From the NCBI GenBank assembly GCA_051294375.1, contig CM119264.1, positions 8,348,268 through 8,412,267 of the forward strand: a stretch of 64,000 bases of DNA, in the 5' to 3' direction. How positions within the stretch are numbered: the first letter of the stretch is position 1; each line of letters begins with the position of its first letter. Positions 9,903 through 19,761 of the stretch are shown one piece after another. Made by a program: the position numbers and the translations under genes. The stretch is from Paraspadella gotoi (lineage: Eukaryota; Chaetognatha). The notes beneath the pieces were generated by a model, which had not been told where the DNA came from, made no database searches, and saw only the letters and a program-made list of their open reading frames with translations.

Positions 9903-10795
9903 ATGAAGAAACGACAAAGGGGGCTGTCCCCCACCCCACTCCACCCCTCATTTGAAATTTTTGAAAAACTCAATGACAGTGGCGCCATCTACGTCGGAAA
10001 CGGTGGCGCCGTCGCCAAATTCGCCTCAAGCAGTCATGGAGTAAGTAAATTTATCGTTAAATTGTATTAATATTGAATTCATTTTATTGTAATAAATTAG
10101 AGAATTGACAAAGTTTTTGTTTGCAACGAATTTTATTTATAGTTGAACAGACATGTTTCGACTTGTTTTACAAGTCTTCATCAGCGTTTTGACAGAATGG
10201 TTTAAAATTTGTGCATAAGAATAAATTAAATATTTCAAATTCAGACACGCTGGATCAAACAATCTCTTGCAATTTTTATAAGAGATTGNNNNNNNNNNAT
10301 TGTAATAAATTAGATATTTCAAATTCAGACACGCTGGATCACCCAATCTCTTGCAATTTTTACAAGAGATTGGGTCTCTCATCCAGATTGTCCTGCTTGT
10401 GGCAATTTTTTTGGCTTTGGTTTGCAAAGTCAAAAAAAGAAAAAGATCCGCAACGACATCAACGGATGTCACCAACCTCTCACCTCCTAATCCACCAAGT
10501 AATTAATATTGCAAAATAAATGATTATAAGTCTAATGAACTTTAAATAATATTTTAAATATTTAAGATATTTTTTTTAATTCTTTTTAGTGTTTCGGTAC
10601 CGCTCGACTTCCGAAAGGGCAGGAGCAATCCTGCCCACTTCCACCAGGGAGACAGATTCATTCGTATCTTTCTCCCTGGAGGCCGGAGGCGATGAATTTA
10701 TCGCCATGGAGAACTTGGGATACCGAGACAATGATGAGGGAGTGGAGAGAGGAGCGGAAGGTGGAGTCGAGGAAGGAGAAGAAAGTGCGGTGTGA
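9903..10795 (+). CDS. Right-arm single-pass membrane protein with conserved cytoplasmic tail
   Basis: Three exons with matching phases. An exon ending at 10040 (donor GTAAGT) encodes a juxtamembrane piece SGAIYVGNGGAVAKF. Exon 10387-10498 (acceptor tctctcatccag, donor GTAATT) encodes IVLLVAIFLALVCK plus the basic stop-transfer KVKKRKR. Exon 10590-10795 (acceptor ctttttag) encodes the tail FRYRSTSERAG...EEGEESAV. The tail is Ser/Thr-rich at first and then very acidic. The tail frame is preserved in both arms although flanking DNA has diverged, which argues for selection on it. The 5' end is uncertain: an in-frame ATG lies at 9903, but the arms share an acceptor-like AG before TGGCG at about 9976, so ectodomain exons may lie further upstream. 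The layout resembles the lectin receptor at 12.2-15.9 kb, so a lectin ectodomain is possible. Confidence 0.6.
10100..10219 (-). mobile_element. Short insertion with hammerhead-ribozyme-like core (Penelope-type)
   Basis: The insert is bounded by direct repeats aataaatta (10091-10099 and 10220-10228). The left arm has the uninterrupted site at about 1400-1412, so the element and its target duplication are seen directly. On the minus strand it holds CTGATGA (10184-10178), one extra A, a perfect 6-bp stem gacttg/caagtc with a 5-nt loop, GAAA (10159-10156), then a palindromic CATG and TC. Hammerhead ribozymes with a very short stem III are established parts of Penelope-like retroelement termini. 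The extra A after CTGATGA departs from the consensus, and stem I is only about 4 bp, so activity is uncertain. Confidence 0.6.
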
Positions 10796-11101
10796 AAGAC
10801 ACAAAGACACTGATGAGAGGGAGGTGGGAGGAGCGGAAGAAGGTAAAGAGGAGCGCACTTGTTGAGAGACATGTTTTAGGTAAAGTAAGTTTTTAAGTTT
10901 AAATTTTTAAATGTTTTAAATAAAATAAATTTGCTGTTTAATTAGAATTTGCTGTTTAATTAGAAATAAAATTTGTGTAAATACGCTGTATAAACTTTTA
11001 CTAGTTGTGATATAAAATTTGATTGCATTAGTTAGTGTTTCAAATATTTTTAGCTAGTTCACAGTTCTCTTTGTTCAATTACGATCATCAAAACCCTTTA
11101 A

Positions 11102-11235
11102 AAAATGCAGAAATTAGCAAAGCAAATCCTGCGTTTTTCAAAGCAATAAACTCTTAATTCTTTTTTGTGTTTTTTAATGTCCGCAGAAATTAAATTTCAA
11201 CGAACATTAAAAAACATAAAAAAGAATAAAGAGTT
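11102..11235. other. Two hairpins 3' of the right tail exon
   Basis: Same two inverted repeats as at 448-592, in mirrored order: a short one around the core tgcagaaattag...cctgcgttttt (11102-11138) and a long one at 11148-11235 whose arms begin aaactcttaattcttttttg and end in the complementary aataaagagttt. They lie about 310-440 bp after the stop at 10795. Confidence 0.5.
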
Positions 11236-11565
11236 TATGTTGCACACTCGATTAATAGTTGAAAAAGTCGGTTGATCATTTGTTTTTTTTGGTTGAAAAC
11301 CGAAAAGAAATCGGATCGATGTTATTGAATTCAGTCTTTTCAAACAAAAGATTTTTGTAAAAAAAGAGAGGATGATATTCGTTCAAACAAAATTATCGAG
11401 GCAAATTCTCATTAATATTTAGCGATAGAGACCGAGATAGATTCATCCGATTATTTAGCGATGGAGACCGAGGCAAATTCATATGCATATCAGTGAAACT
11501 GTCATAGAACTCTCCGTACCTTTTATGACCTGTCATAGAACACTCATATTCTCATCTCTCTTGTT

Positions 11566-12236
11566 TTTAAATAATTACGTAATAAAATTTTCTTTCCGCT
11601 ACAATAAGAGATAGGAATTTTTTTCTTACTTTCCCGTGCAAAGAAAAATTAATGAATATCACCATTTAAATTCCTTTGATGATAGACCCTTAAGCTTATG
11701 ATATCATTTTTATCACTGGGTCCTCTTAAGGATTGATGAACAATGTTCATCAACATCATTTGCGTTCATTGAACTACAATTCGGAAATATTTTACGTTTA
11801 CAATTAACCCCGACAGACCATGGAAAAGGTGTAATGAAAGTTATAACTTCTAACATTGTCTCATATATATTTCTTTAATGGTATAAACTCTCTCACAAAC
11901 ACTCGAACACGAAAGTTCTCAAACAGAATTTACTGCATAGTGCATACAGTGAAGTTACTAGTTCGATTAAATTTTCTTATTAATTTATTTTCTTTTTTTA
12001 AAACTTTTTCTTCGAGACAGAATGCTTGAATCGCAATCTCAGACTCTTTCTTTCTTTTTTGTCTGGTACTTTTATCAGTTTGTGAAGAAAGTTCGTCTTA
12101 AAAAAGTTACGGAAAGTGATCTAACGAAAGTACCATAGAGTTTCTTTAAAAATGTATCAGATCGCAAATTTAAGTCCAAGTCAACCACTGTCTTTAATAA
12201 GCGACTTGAAAGCTTCCCGCTTAAACTCCAGCATCG
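11566..12236. other. AT-rich spacer, nothing recognised
   Basis: Unique AT-rich sequence between the inverted duplication and the 3' end of the lectin gene. It probably includes the lectin gene's 3'UTR and poly(A) region, but no signal is decisive. Confidence 0.5.
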
Positions 12237-13090
12237 TCACGCCCTCCCTGTCCCGCCCCCTTCGTCGGCGAGATCGTTCTCGATACTCATCACAATGTTG
12301 GCCACGAGTTGACGCTGATCGGTGGGCGTGGATGCGAGCGGGCGCCACCCGAAGAGGCGGCGCCAACCGAATTTCGGCGCCGAGGTGGTGACGGCTTCGT
12401 CGGCGGCGTCGAACGTGATACGCGGCCAACGGGCGTCGTCAGCGGGGACGGCGCCGTCCTCAACCGTCATGGCGCCGAATATTTCCGACTGAAAGTAGAG
12501 ATTGGAGGAGAAGGGGGGGGGGAATAGCGAAAGAAGGATGACGTTTTGAAACTAGAGAGACAGAAGTAACGTTGGAGAGAACAGAGAATGGGTATTTAAT
12601 ATTCCTTGACTGTTATAATCACGGATAATTGGATCGAAATTTGAAAGTTCGAGAAGATTTCAAGCTCACCTACTTTTCAGCTGGCGTTAAACTGACTTAT
12701 GTAACAGTCGATCTCCCTTCCTTCCCAACCGACCCTCTAAAAGAAAACTTACCGAAGACGCTCCAGGTCTCCCAGGCCGACGATACTCCCGACGACGCCG
12801 ACGAAGTTGTCGGGCAAAGACGACGAGAGTGGCCGACGCGACGACGAGGAGGAGGAGGATGAGGAAGATGACGAGGGCGACGCCGGCGCCGTGGGGGGGA
12901 GTGACGCGAGGATCGGGGGAAGTGGAGGGGAAGAGGTGGGGGAGTTGGCAGATGTAGCCACATCTGGAGGGGAGGAAGGGGAATAACGGGGCACGATAAA
13001 TTAAAATAGTTTGCACACTTGTTTATTGTTTTTTTTCTCTCTTACAATGTTTTATTGAATTGAATTACATTATAAAATGACAGAGAGAAA

Positions 13091-13125
<35 letters not shown>

Positions 13126-15913
13126 GAAGGAAGGAAGGAAGGAAGGAAGGAAGGAAGGAAGGATGGATTAACTACCCCGTGTCTGTTCGCGAGTGACACC
13201 AAAAAAATGCAAACCATTCTTCATTAGATGAATATTTTTTTAAATTTTCTTCTCTCATTCTATAGCAAAGTACCTGACGTTTATTATATTTTAATTTCAT
13301 AAAATTAGTTTTATATTTACTTAGGTAAAATAACCTTTCTTTCATTAAAAAAAAGAAAATTATTATAAATTAATTTCTTATTAATTACTTAAAATAATTG
13401 AAATTCATTTATACCATTAATTGAAGCATTAACTGGGAATCCTTACGATATAAAATAATTATTCAAGACAATAAAAAACATGGTCAGGACAGCATTTTTT
13501 TCATTTGGACGAATTGTACAAAGAAAACCTAAGAATTACATATAAAAAAATAAATAAAAAATCATTACTCAAATATTTCTACACATTACTTTAATTCCGA
13601 TACGACATTCATTAGACCATGATGTAAGATTTTTATTTAATGCAATTTAGAACACGCCTAAAATGTTATTTTTTCGCCAATTTTACTGTGTTAGATAAAA
13701 AATTAAACATAGTATAATAAATGAATTAAACACGAAATGAAACTTATACATAAAAACGTTAAGTAGTTCTTCAACTAATGATATACTTATGAATTATATT
13801 TATTAAAATATTTAAAGTATAGTAAAGATTTTTTTGGTGTCACTCGCGAACGGATACGGGGTAAACTTCCATAAAAGGTGGAAGACAACTAAAAAAGGGT
13901 GAGAAACTAAAAAAGGGCGAGAAACTAAAAAAGGGTGAGAAACTAAAAAAAGGGCGAGAAACTAAAAAAGGGTGAGAAACTAAAAAAAGGCGAGAAACTA
14001 AAAAAGGGTGAGAAACTAAAAAAGGGTGAGAAACTAAAAAAAGGGTGAGAACTAACAAAAAAGGGGTGAGAAACTAAAAAGGGTGAGAAATAAAAAAGGG
14101 TGAGAAACTAAAAAAGGTGGGAAACAAAAAAGGGAAAACTAAAAAAGGGTGAGAAACTAAAAAAAGGGTGAGAAACTAAAAAAGGGTGAGAAACTAAAAA
14201 AGGGTGAGAAACTAAAAAAAGGGTGAGAAACTAAAAAAGGTGAGAAACTAAAAAGGGTGAGAAACTACAAAAAGGTGAGAAACTAAAAAAGGGTGAGAAA
14301 CTAAAAAAGGGTGAGAACTAAAAAGGGTGAGAAACTAAAAAGGTGGAAAAAAAAAGGGTGAGAACTAAAAAAAGGGTGAGAAACTAAAAAGGGTGAGAAA
14401 CTAAAAAAGGGTGAGAAAATAAAAAAGGGTGAGAAACTAAAAAGGGTAGAAACTAAAAAGGGTGAGAAACTAAAAAAGGGTGAGAAACTAAAAAAAGGGT
14501 GAGAAACTAAAAAAGGGTGAGAAACTAAAAAAGGGTGGATAAAAAGGAAACTAAAAACAGAGAAAAAACTCTCTTGACGAAAAACGAAAAACAAAAACGA
14601 AAAACGAAAAACGAAAACGAAAAACGAAAAACGAAAAACGAAAAACGAAAAACGAAAAACGAAAACGAAACTCGAACTTTGAGTTGTTCCTTCTTTTTAC
14701 CATTTTTCACCGAATTCTTGTTTGATTCTTTATTCAGACAGACAGACGCGGACAGACATACCGACGGACCATATCCCCCTTCACGTACCTGTAAGAGCAT
14801 GGGTTGTCGTGCCACTTGTGCTGAAATCGAACGGCGTGACCCAGGAAGAGACAATCCTGGTTTTCGCCCTCCTTCTCAGGCTGGCCCGAGTCCCAGTAAG
14901 TGTAGTCGAAGGGAGTTGACGAAACGTTCGGAGCGTCGCCAGCTCCATCTTTGAGCTTCAGGGGAAAAACCGGCACCCGTCCAAAAGTCGGTGGTGCTTA
15001 AAGGTAGAGAGTGTGAAACGACGTTTCTTGATCATTGTTTAATAGTTATCATCTGGTACTTATGATTGTTTATCAAATTTTTTTTTTTTAAATATTGTCC
15101 GACTATGACTTTGGATAAGTGAAGCTCAAGTCTCTCTACGAAGAAAGAGTGGATTCATAGATCGGTGCCCGACGTGATATGAAGGAAGTCCGGGGATCCA
15201 AAGAAATAAGGGAGGGAGAAGGAGGAGGAAGAGGAGGAAGAGGAAAAGAGGCAGCTCCCGGATCGACGACGATGATAACGACGAGGTGACGACGAAAACA
15301 GACGACAACTGACGACGATCGAGTTGAAGTTGAACGACGATTGACGAGTTGAAGACGAAGATATACGAAGACTCTTCGTCTTACTGTGACATAACAAGTA
15401 GACTAAATATTGAAAAGTGTTTTAGAATAATACTACGTAAATACAATAGATAAAGTCTTAGTAAGGTAAAGTTAAACAAATTAATGTTGTGATTAATACG
15501 AAAGTCTTCATCGGATTTAGAAGTTAGTTAGTATCTACAGGGCTGTCATCGCGATCTTCCGACACTCACCCGAGCTCGTACTGTCCGATAAGCTTCTGCA
15601 CGAACATCTGCACGTCCTCATTTACGATGAATACGAGGTCAGCTCCGAAATCCTCACACGCCCCCCTCGCTTCCCCCCACGTCTTCAGATCCTCTTTATC
15701 GTTCGACCAAAAGACAAAGTAGCAAGAGTTCGTTTCGGGGCTTCGGTCCCAGCCGTGTGGGCACGGCCGGAGCGGCTCAGAGTCTGCCGTTGAGGCTGGA
15801 GAGTCTGTCATGGATGGAAGAGAGGGTGGAGCTGTCGTGGACGACGACGACGACGACGACGATAAGGTCGAAATCACGAAAACAGCCCAGAGTTTCGCGT
15901 TCGCCGAATTCAT
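12237..15913 (-). CDS. C-type lectin domain type I membrane receptor, four exons
   Basis: Exons on the minus strand: 15913-15570, 14996-14789, 12963-12753 and 12488-12237; all junctions are GT..AG and phases agree, for about 337 residues. Exon 1 starts MNSANAKLWAVFVISTL (signal peptide), then a Ser/Thr/Pro stalk and the first half of a long-form lectin domain (CPHGWDRSPETNSCY, ACEDFGADL). Exon 2 gives TTDFWTGAG, RWSW, FDYTYWDSGQPE and WHDNPCSYR. Exon 3 completes it with CGYICQLP and then has a Pro/Ser linker, the membrane helix GVALVIFLILLLLVV and stop-transfer RRRRREYRR. Exon 4 is a cytoplasmic tail of about 83 residues. The Gln-Pro-Glu and Trp-His-Asp positions correspond to the calcium/sugar-binding motifs of the family in altered form. 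Exon 2 needs loss of one base just after RWSW (near 14943) to stay in frame: a sequencing error or a real null allele. Intron 3 (about 1.8 kb) carries a transposon and a minisatellite. Confidence 0.8.
13083..13165 (+). repeat. (GAAA)n then (GGAA)n microsatellite
   Basis: About 40 bp of gaaa repeats passing into about 40 bp of ggaa repeats, directly abutting the inverted-repeat transposon in intron 3 of the lectin gene. Confidence 0.95.
13173..13863. mobile_element. 691-bp non-autonomous DNA transposon (MITE-like)
   Basis: The ends are 35-bp inverted repeats: taccccgtgtctgttcgcga at the left and its near-complement at 13829-13863, with three or so mismatches and an A7/T7 inner end. They are flanked by a 3-bp direct repeat aac (13170-13172 and 13864-13866). 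The interior is AT-rich with no coding frame. I cannot assign the superfamily from the ends alone. It sits in a lectin-gene intron between two simple repeats. Confidence 0.7.
13880..14535. repeat. 18-bp minisatellite, about 36 units
   Basis: Tandem units of the type aaactaaaaaagggtgag, with the A-run varying from 4 to 7. On the minus strand, which is the sense strand of the surrounding lectin intron, each unit reads ctcaccctttttttagttt, i.e. a pyrimidine tract followed by AG, like a 3' splice site. The units vary in length, so the long open frames across the array are by-products of its composition. Confidence 0.95.
14575..14668 (+). repeat. (GAAAAAC)n-type tandem repeat
   Basis: About 13 imperfect units of gaaaaac / gaaaac between the 18-bp array and lectin exon 2, still inside intron 3. 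Confidence 0.9.
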
Positions 15914-16098
15914 TTTTTGAAAACGAAATTAGATTCGGATTTGTTTTTAATTTTGATATGAATTGGGATTTTATCGGATTTCTGGTTATAAATTTTTTAA
16001 TTTTCCATTTTTTCTCTCTTACTTTAGTTTTTTTTGGGTTTCGTAAAGAGAAATATAGTTTCAGTCGCAGGAAAAAGGCCGCGCTGGTGTGTGTTTTG

Positions 16099-16099
16099 A

Positions 16100-16169
<70 letters not shown>

Positions 16170-16232
16170 AGAGAGAGAGAGAGATGTGGCTTGTCGATGA
16201 CGCGGACCTGCGCTGCCACGAAAACTTGTTGA

Positions 16233-16302
<70 letters not shown>

Positions 16303-16316
16303 GAGAGAGAAGAGAG
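16099..16316. repeat. (GA)n microsatellites upstream of the lectin gene
   Basis: Two (GA)n tracts, about 16099-16188 and 16239-16316, separated by about 50 bp of unique sequence, some 190-400 bp upstream of the lectin start codon on its strand. Confidence 0.95.
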
Positions 16317-17639
16317 ATTGAGCCGCTGGAATCGAAGGAGAGTGAGTTATTGTGATACGAAATAAAGAATAAAGAAAGTGAGTGAACGAAAAAGAGGTTA
16401 ATACAGGATTAGTGATGAGCTTTTCTCAGAGAAAAGAGAAAGAGAGACATTCTTTTTCAACTGATATCAGTGAAGCTGACTAAACACTGTAAGCAAATAG
16501 ACCTGAATAAACAGAAAGTATAGATTTGGCTATTTCTTTGTCGTTATCTTTTTAGTCTTCGCTGCTCGACGCGCAACTGGTTTCTGGCTTCATGATTGGA
16601 GAATTGAATTTTTTTAATGAACGTGATTGGTCGTTTTAACATTTCGATCGAAAGGAATTTTAAAAGATTCTTTCCCTTTTTTGGAACTTTTTGTCAAACG
16701 TTTATTTCTCCAGTATGAAATATAGTTATTTCAAAATTTTTGTTACTGGAAAATTATTTAAATTTTTTTTAATTTGTTTGAGAAATTTTCCTATTTTCTT
16801 ATTTTCTAAAATTTTTAAAGATATTAAATATTTAATTGGTTTTTTTAAAATACCTAAATATTTACAGCCTTGGATAAATTCGCAGGGTTTTTTCTGAGTA
16901 ATAAATTATCTTTTTAGTTAATTAATTAATTCATCGCTTCATTTACTTATTTCCTTTCAGTCCTTCATTCTACAGTGGGGAGAGTAGAATCTTCAGCCAT
17001 CACGGATCACCAACGAATCTATCTGTCCTTAACTTAATCTGCTCTTTGCTCAAAGCATTAAGCTTAAAACTCTCTCTCTACCTCTCTTTTCTTTTCCTCA
17101 ACGCTCTCTCGAGGCAGCCGCGTTTTTTTTATTTAGAACAAACAAAGTTTAGTTATTAAATGAATAAATAATTTTTAATATTGGTTGTACCAATTTAACG
17201 TTTGCAAAGTTAAACAGTTTTTCTTATGAATTTAAAAAAAAATATACAATTGTAAATGAAAAAAAAAGAAAACGTTGCCACCAAAACTAAACAAGAATGG
17301 AGACTGCATAACAAAAAAAAAAAAAAAAAACTGATGAAGGGATAGAATAAATTATTGGTTGATCGTGAAGAGGGGGTGAGGTGTTATTGGATTTTAATGC
17401 AAATCTTGGGTACGATCAAAAACACTTTCCGCTCTTGGAGCTTTCATCGTGTTAAAAGCATTTCGTTCTACACAGTACCATTTAATTATATTTCTTATAA
17501 CCTATTTTCGCTCCTACGTTGACAAAGATTCTGTTATTAGAGTTTAGTTGCTCTTTATCCACTCCCCCCGCATTAAAATGATAAAATACAAAAATAAAAA
17601 AATTAAAATTAAAATTTAGAAAAAGTATAAAACACGATT
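16317..17639. other. AT-rich region without supported genes
   Basis: Contains T-rich and A-rich stretches, a short AT-rich frame at 16691-16897 without exon signals, and an A18 run near 17314. No gene, RNA or mobile element could be supported. Confidence 0.5.
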
Positions 17640-17850
17640 TGAGAAACATCGAAAGGATGTCGCGGTCATCAAGGTAAATAATAAACATCGAAATAAGTAA
17701 ATAATAAATAAATAAATAAATAAATAAATAATAAACATCGAAAGGATGTCTCGGTTATGGAGGTAAATAATAAAAATCGAAATAAATAAATAATAAATAA
17801 ATAAATAATAAACATCGAAAGGATGTCGCGGTCATCGAGGTAAATAAACT
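17640..17850. repeat. Three imperfect tandem units with (AAAT)n spacers
   Basis: The unit aacatcgaaaggatgtcg, cggtcatcaaggtaaataat occurs three times (near 17644, 17735 and 17811), separated by aaataaataaat tracts of different length. Confidence 0.8.
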
Positions 17851-17923
17851 CGAAAAAGATACATCATTAGTTAGGTGAGCTAATTAATCAACTTCAAAAG
17901 CTAAAATCCGTAATATTGTTCAG

Positions 17924-18157
17924 CTCGAGTCCGTCCTCCGACGTGAGCTCCGTCTCCAGTGGCGAGGTCAACGTTCACTACACTCCCGAAGCTTACGGAT
18001 TACGGCTTACGGGCCCGCGGGTCAATATGGGCGTGGCGTCTGGCGTTCGGATCGAGAATCGGGAAAAAGAAAACCGGAAACGACGTCACGAGGATCGTGA
18101 TCGGACGGGAAAGGGGAGAAGCGACACGGAGAACGGAAGGGAAAGAAATTATTCGCG
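17924..18157 (+). CDS. Candidate internal exon, charged protein
   Basis: A GC-rich island in AT-rich surroundings, bounded by acceptor tattgttcag and donor cg/gtagga. Length is 234 nt (phase-symmetric). It encodes SSPSSDVSSVSSGEVNVHY, then a run of Arg/Glu/Asn/Lys (NREKENRKRRHEDRDR) ending NYSR. It may be a 5' exon of the Gly/His-rich gene that follows on the same strand. No homologue recognised. Confidence 0.4.
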
Positions 18158-19540
18158 GTAGGATAGGTTTTTATTGTTTGTTTTGTTTTTTTGTTTTCTC
18201 AATTTTTATTTTTTTTGATCAAGGGAAATAAAACAAAGTAATTTAGTAAAACTTAACTACTTAACTACTTAGTAGTTACTGATAATAACTCTGCAGTTAT
18301 TTTGTATCGGTTTTTTAAGTTGGAATTTTTAAACGAGGGTTTCCGCTCAATCAATCATTTCTTTTAATTTACTTGACTTGACTTGAAAGGCATTCGTCCT
18401 GCGCTCTCAAAGCTGAATGCTCTTTTTTCCGTCTAGTCGTCCAGTTGGCCGTGAAGAACGAAGTCCCTCTAGAAGCCAGAGACCTCAGACGGCAAACGCC
18501 GTTAACCTCAACAAAAGACAATTGATGTACAAAAATACAGGTGTTCGAAAGAATGCCATATATGTATGCCATATGCTTGATGCTTAATTCACGATCTATC
18601 TACTGACTTCTTCTCAATGGGACATTGTAAATGCAACCGATTTTGCCTGAATTACTTAACGATGATTGTGGTGGCTGAGGTTCCTGCTGTAGTATTTCAC
18701 TTTTATCAAAAGTTTGAAGGACCTATCTTTCACTTGATATTCACAGTTTCTATCCCCCCCTTCCCCAGTATCCTCCTCCCCTCGACTTTCAGACAAAAAC
18801 TTTTCGGCAGACAAAAAAAAAGCGCGAAACATCAACGCGGAAGAGGGCGGGGGTAATCCTCATCTGCAATTGCACGAGAAGAACGACCCACATCTGCAAC
18901 TAACTTTATGGCGGTAAGAGAAGCGAGGTTTTTAACTTATGGGGGGAAACATGAAAGATTTGGCAGTACACAAACCACAGGACTCTTTGCGCAGTATTTA
19001 CACGTATTACTATAGTCATGGTGCAAAAAAAAAAAGAAAAAAAAAAAAAAAAAAAAAAAAAACGCGCCACTTTATTTCAGCAATTAAAATCACCCTGTGT
19101 ACTTTAATTTTTTTTAGGATAGCTGGACAACTGGATTGACCCAGATTCTTAAAACAAATTTAAAATTATTTAAATATATGATAAATGACAGGTTCATGAT
19201 TCTAAAAAAATCAAATAAAAAAATCATATCTCTTAAACCACTTAACAAACCAATTGTGATAAAATTTATACACATTGTTTTTTTTTAATTATATTTTATA
19301 TAATTTTTTAAAATATTTTTATAGAGTGTCAGGAATTTAAAATTATTAAGTTTTTTTTTTTGCACATGAGTGCAAAACCATAAATTTGGCTTGACAAAAC
19401 CAGAAATTGGGCACCCTAAAATCCAGATTTGGCTGGATTAAACCCCAAGGATAAAATAAAAATGGATAGAGAAATTAAAATGTAACTTAAAATAAATATG
19501 ATAAAATTAGTGTAATAAAAGATGGACTAAAATCCACCAA
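18158..19540. other. No supported gene; A-rich tracts
   Basis: Contains a minus-strand frame near 18372-18500 (VCRLRSLASRGTSFFTANW) of unclear nature, possibly repeat-derived, a long A-run at 19024-19063, and AT-rich DNA. Nothing can be annotated as a gene. Confidence 0.4.
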
Positions 19541-19544
19541 CCGT

Positions 19545-19745
19545 TCATCAGCGGCCATTGGTGCCGGAGGCAAGTCATTCGCCTCCCAACCCAAAGGTCC
19601 GGGGTTCTAGCCCGGTGGTCGTCTGGCAGTTAAGAGGGACGGGGCGCTTAACCCGCCTGTAACATGGTGTTACAGCCTGATCCGAAGCTCAGGGACTGCT
19701 TATATTGAACGGTTCTGTCATTAACATATATCAATAATCACTGTC
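19545..19745 (+). mobile_element. tRNA-derived SINE-like element
   Basis: A compact GC-rich island in AT-rich DNA with a B-box-like ggttctagccc at 19603-19613, an A-box-like region about 40 bp before it (ccattggtgccggaggc), and a foldable tRNA-like anticodon-arm segment (aggcaagtcattcgcct). It is followed by a non-tRNA body of about 120 bp with its own inverted pieces (gtaacatggtgttac). This is the organisation of a tRNA-derived SINE. No target-site duplication was established. Confidence 0.5.
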
Positions 19746-19761
19746 TCTTCAAACTTTTGTT

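Larger units (their letters stand above)
10035..11565 (+). repeat. Right arm of the inverted duplication
   Basis: Counterpart of 105-1465 in opposite orientation, ending with gtcatagaacactcatattctcatctctct. It carries a 120-bp insertion (10100-10219) absent from the left arm and a 10-N gap at 10289-10298. On both sides of the gap the same ~65 bp (gatatttcaaattcagacac, aatctcttgcaattttta) is repeated, as expected when two overlapping contig ends were left unmerged. Confidence 0.75.

Noticed and set aside
105-11565. Polinton/Maverick-type transposon (long terminal inverted repeats with genes between)
   Set aside because: No protein-primed polymerase, integrase, ATPase or capsid-like motif is readable between the arms, and the arms themselves carry spliced exons of a membrane protein.
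13880-14594. Long minus-strand frames of the FLVSHPF type
   Set aside because: Produced by an 18-bp tandem repeat without stops; breaks wherever the A-run length changes.
19545-19640. Functional tRNA gene
   Set aside because: Acceptor stem does not pair and the A box is poor; fits a SINE head better.
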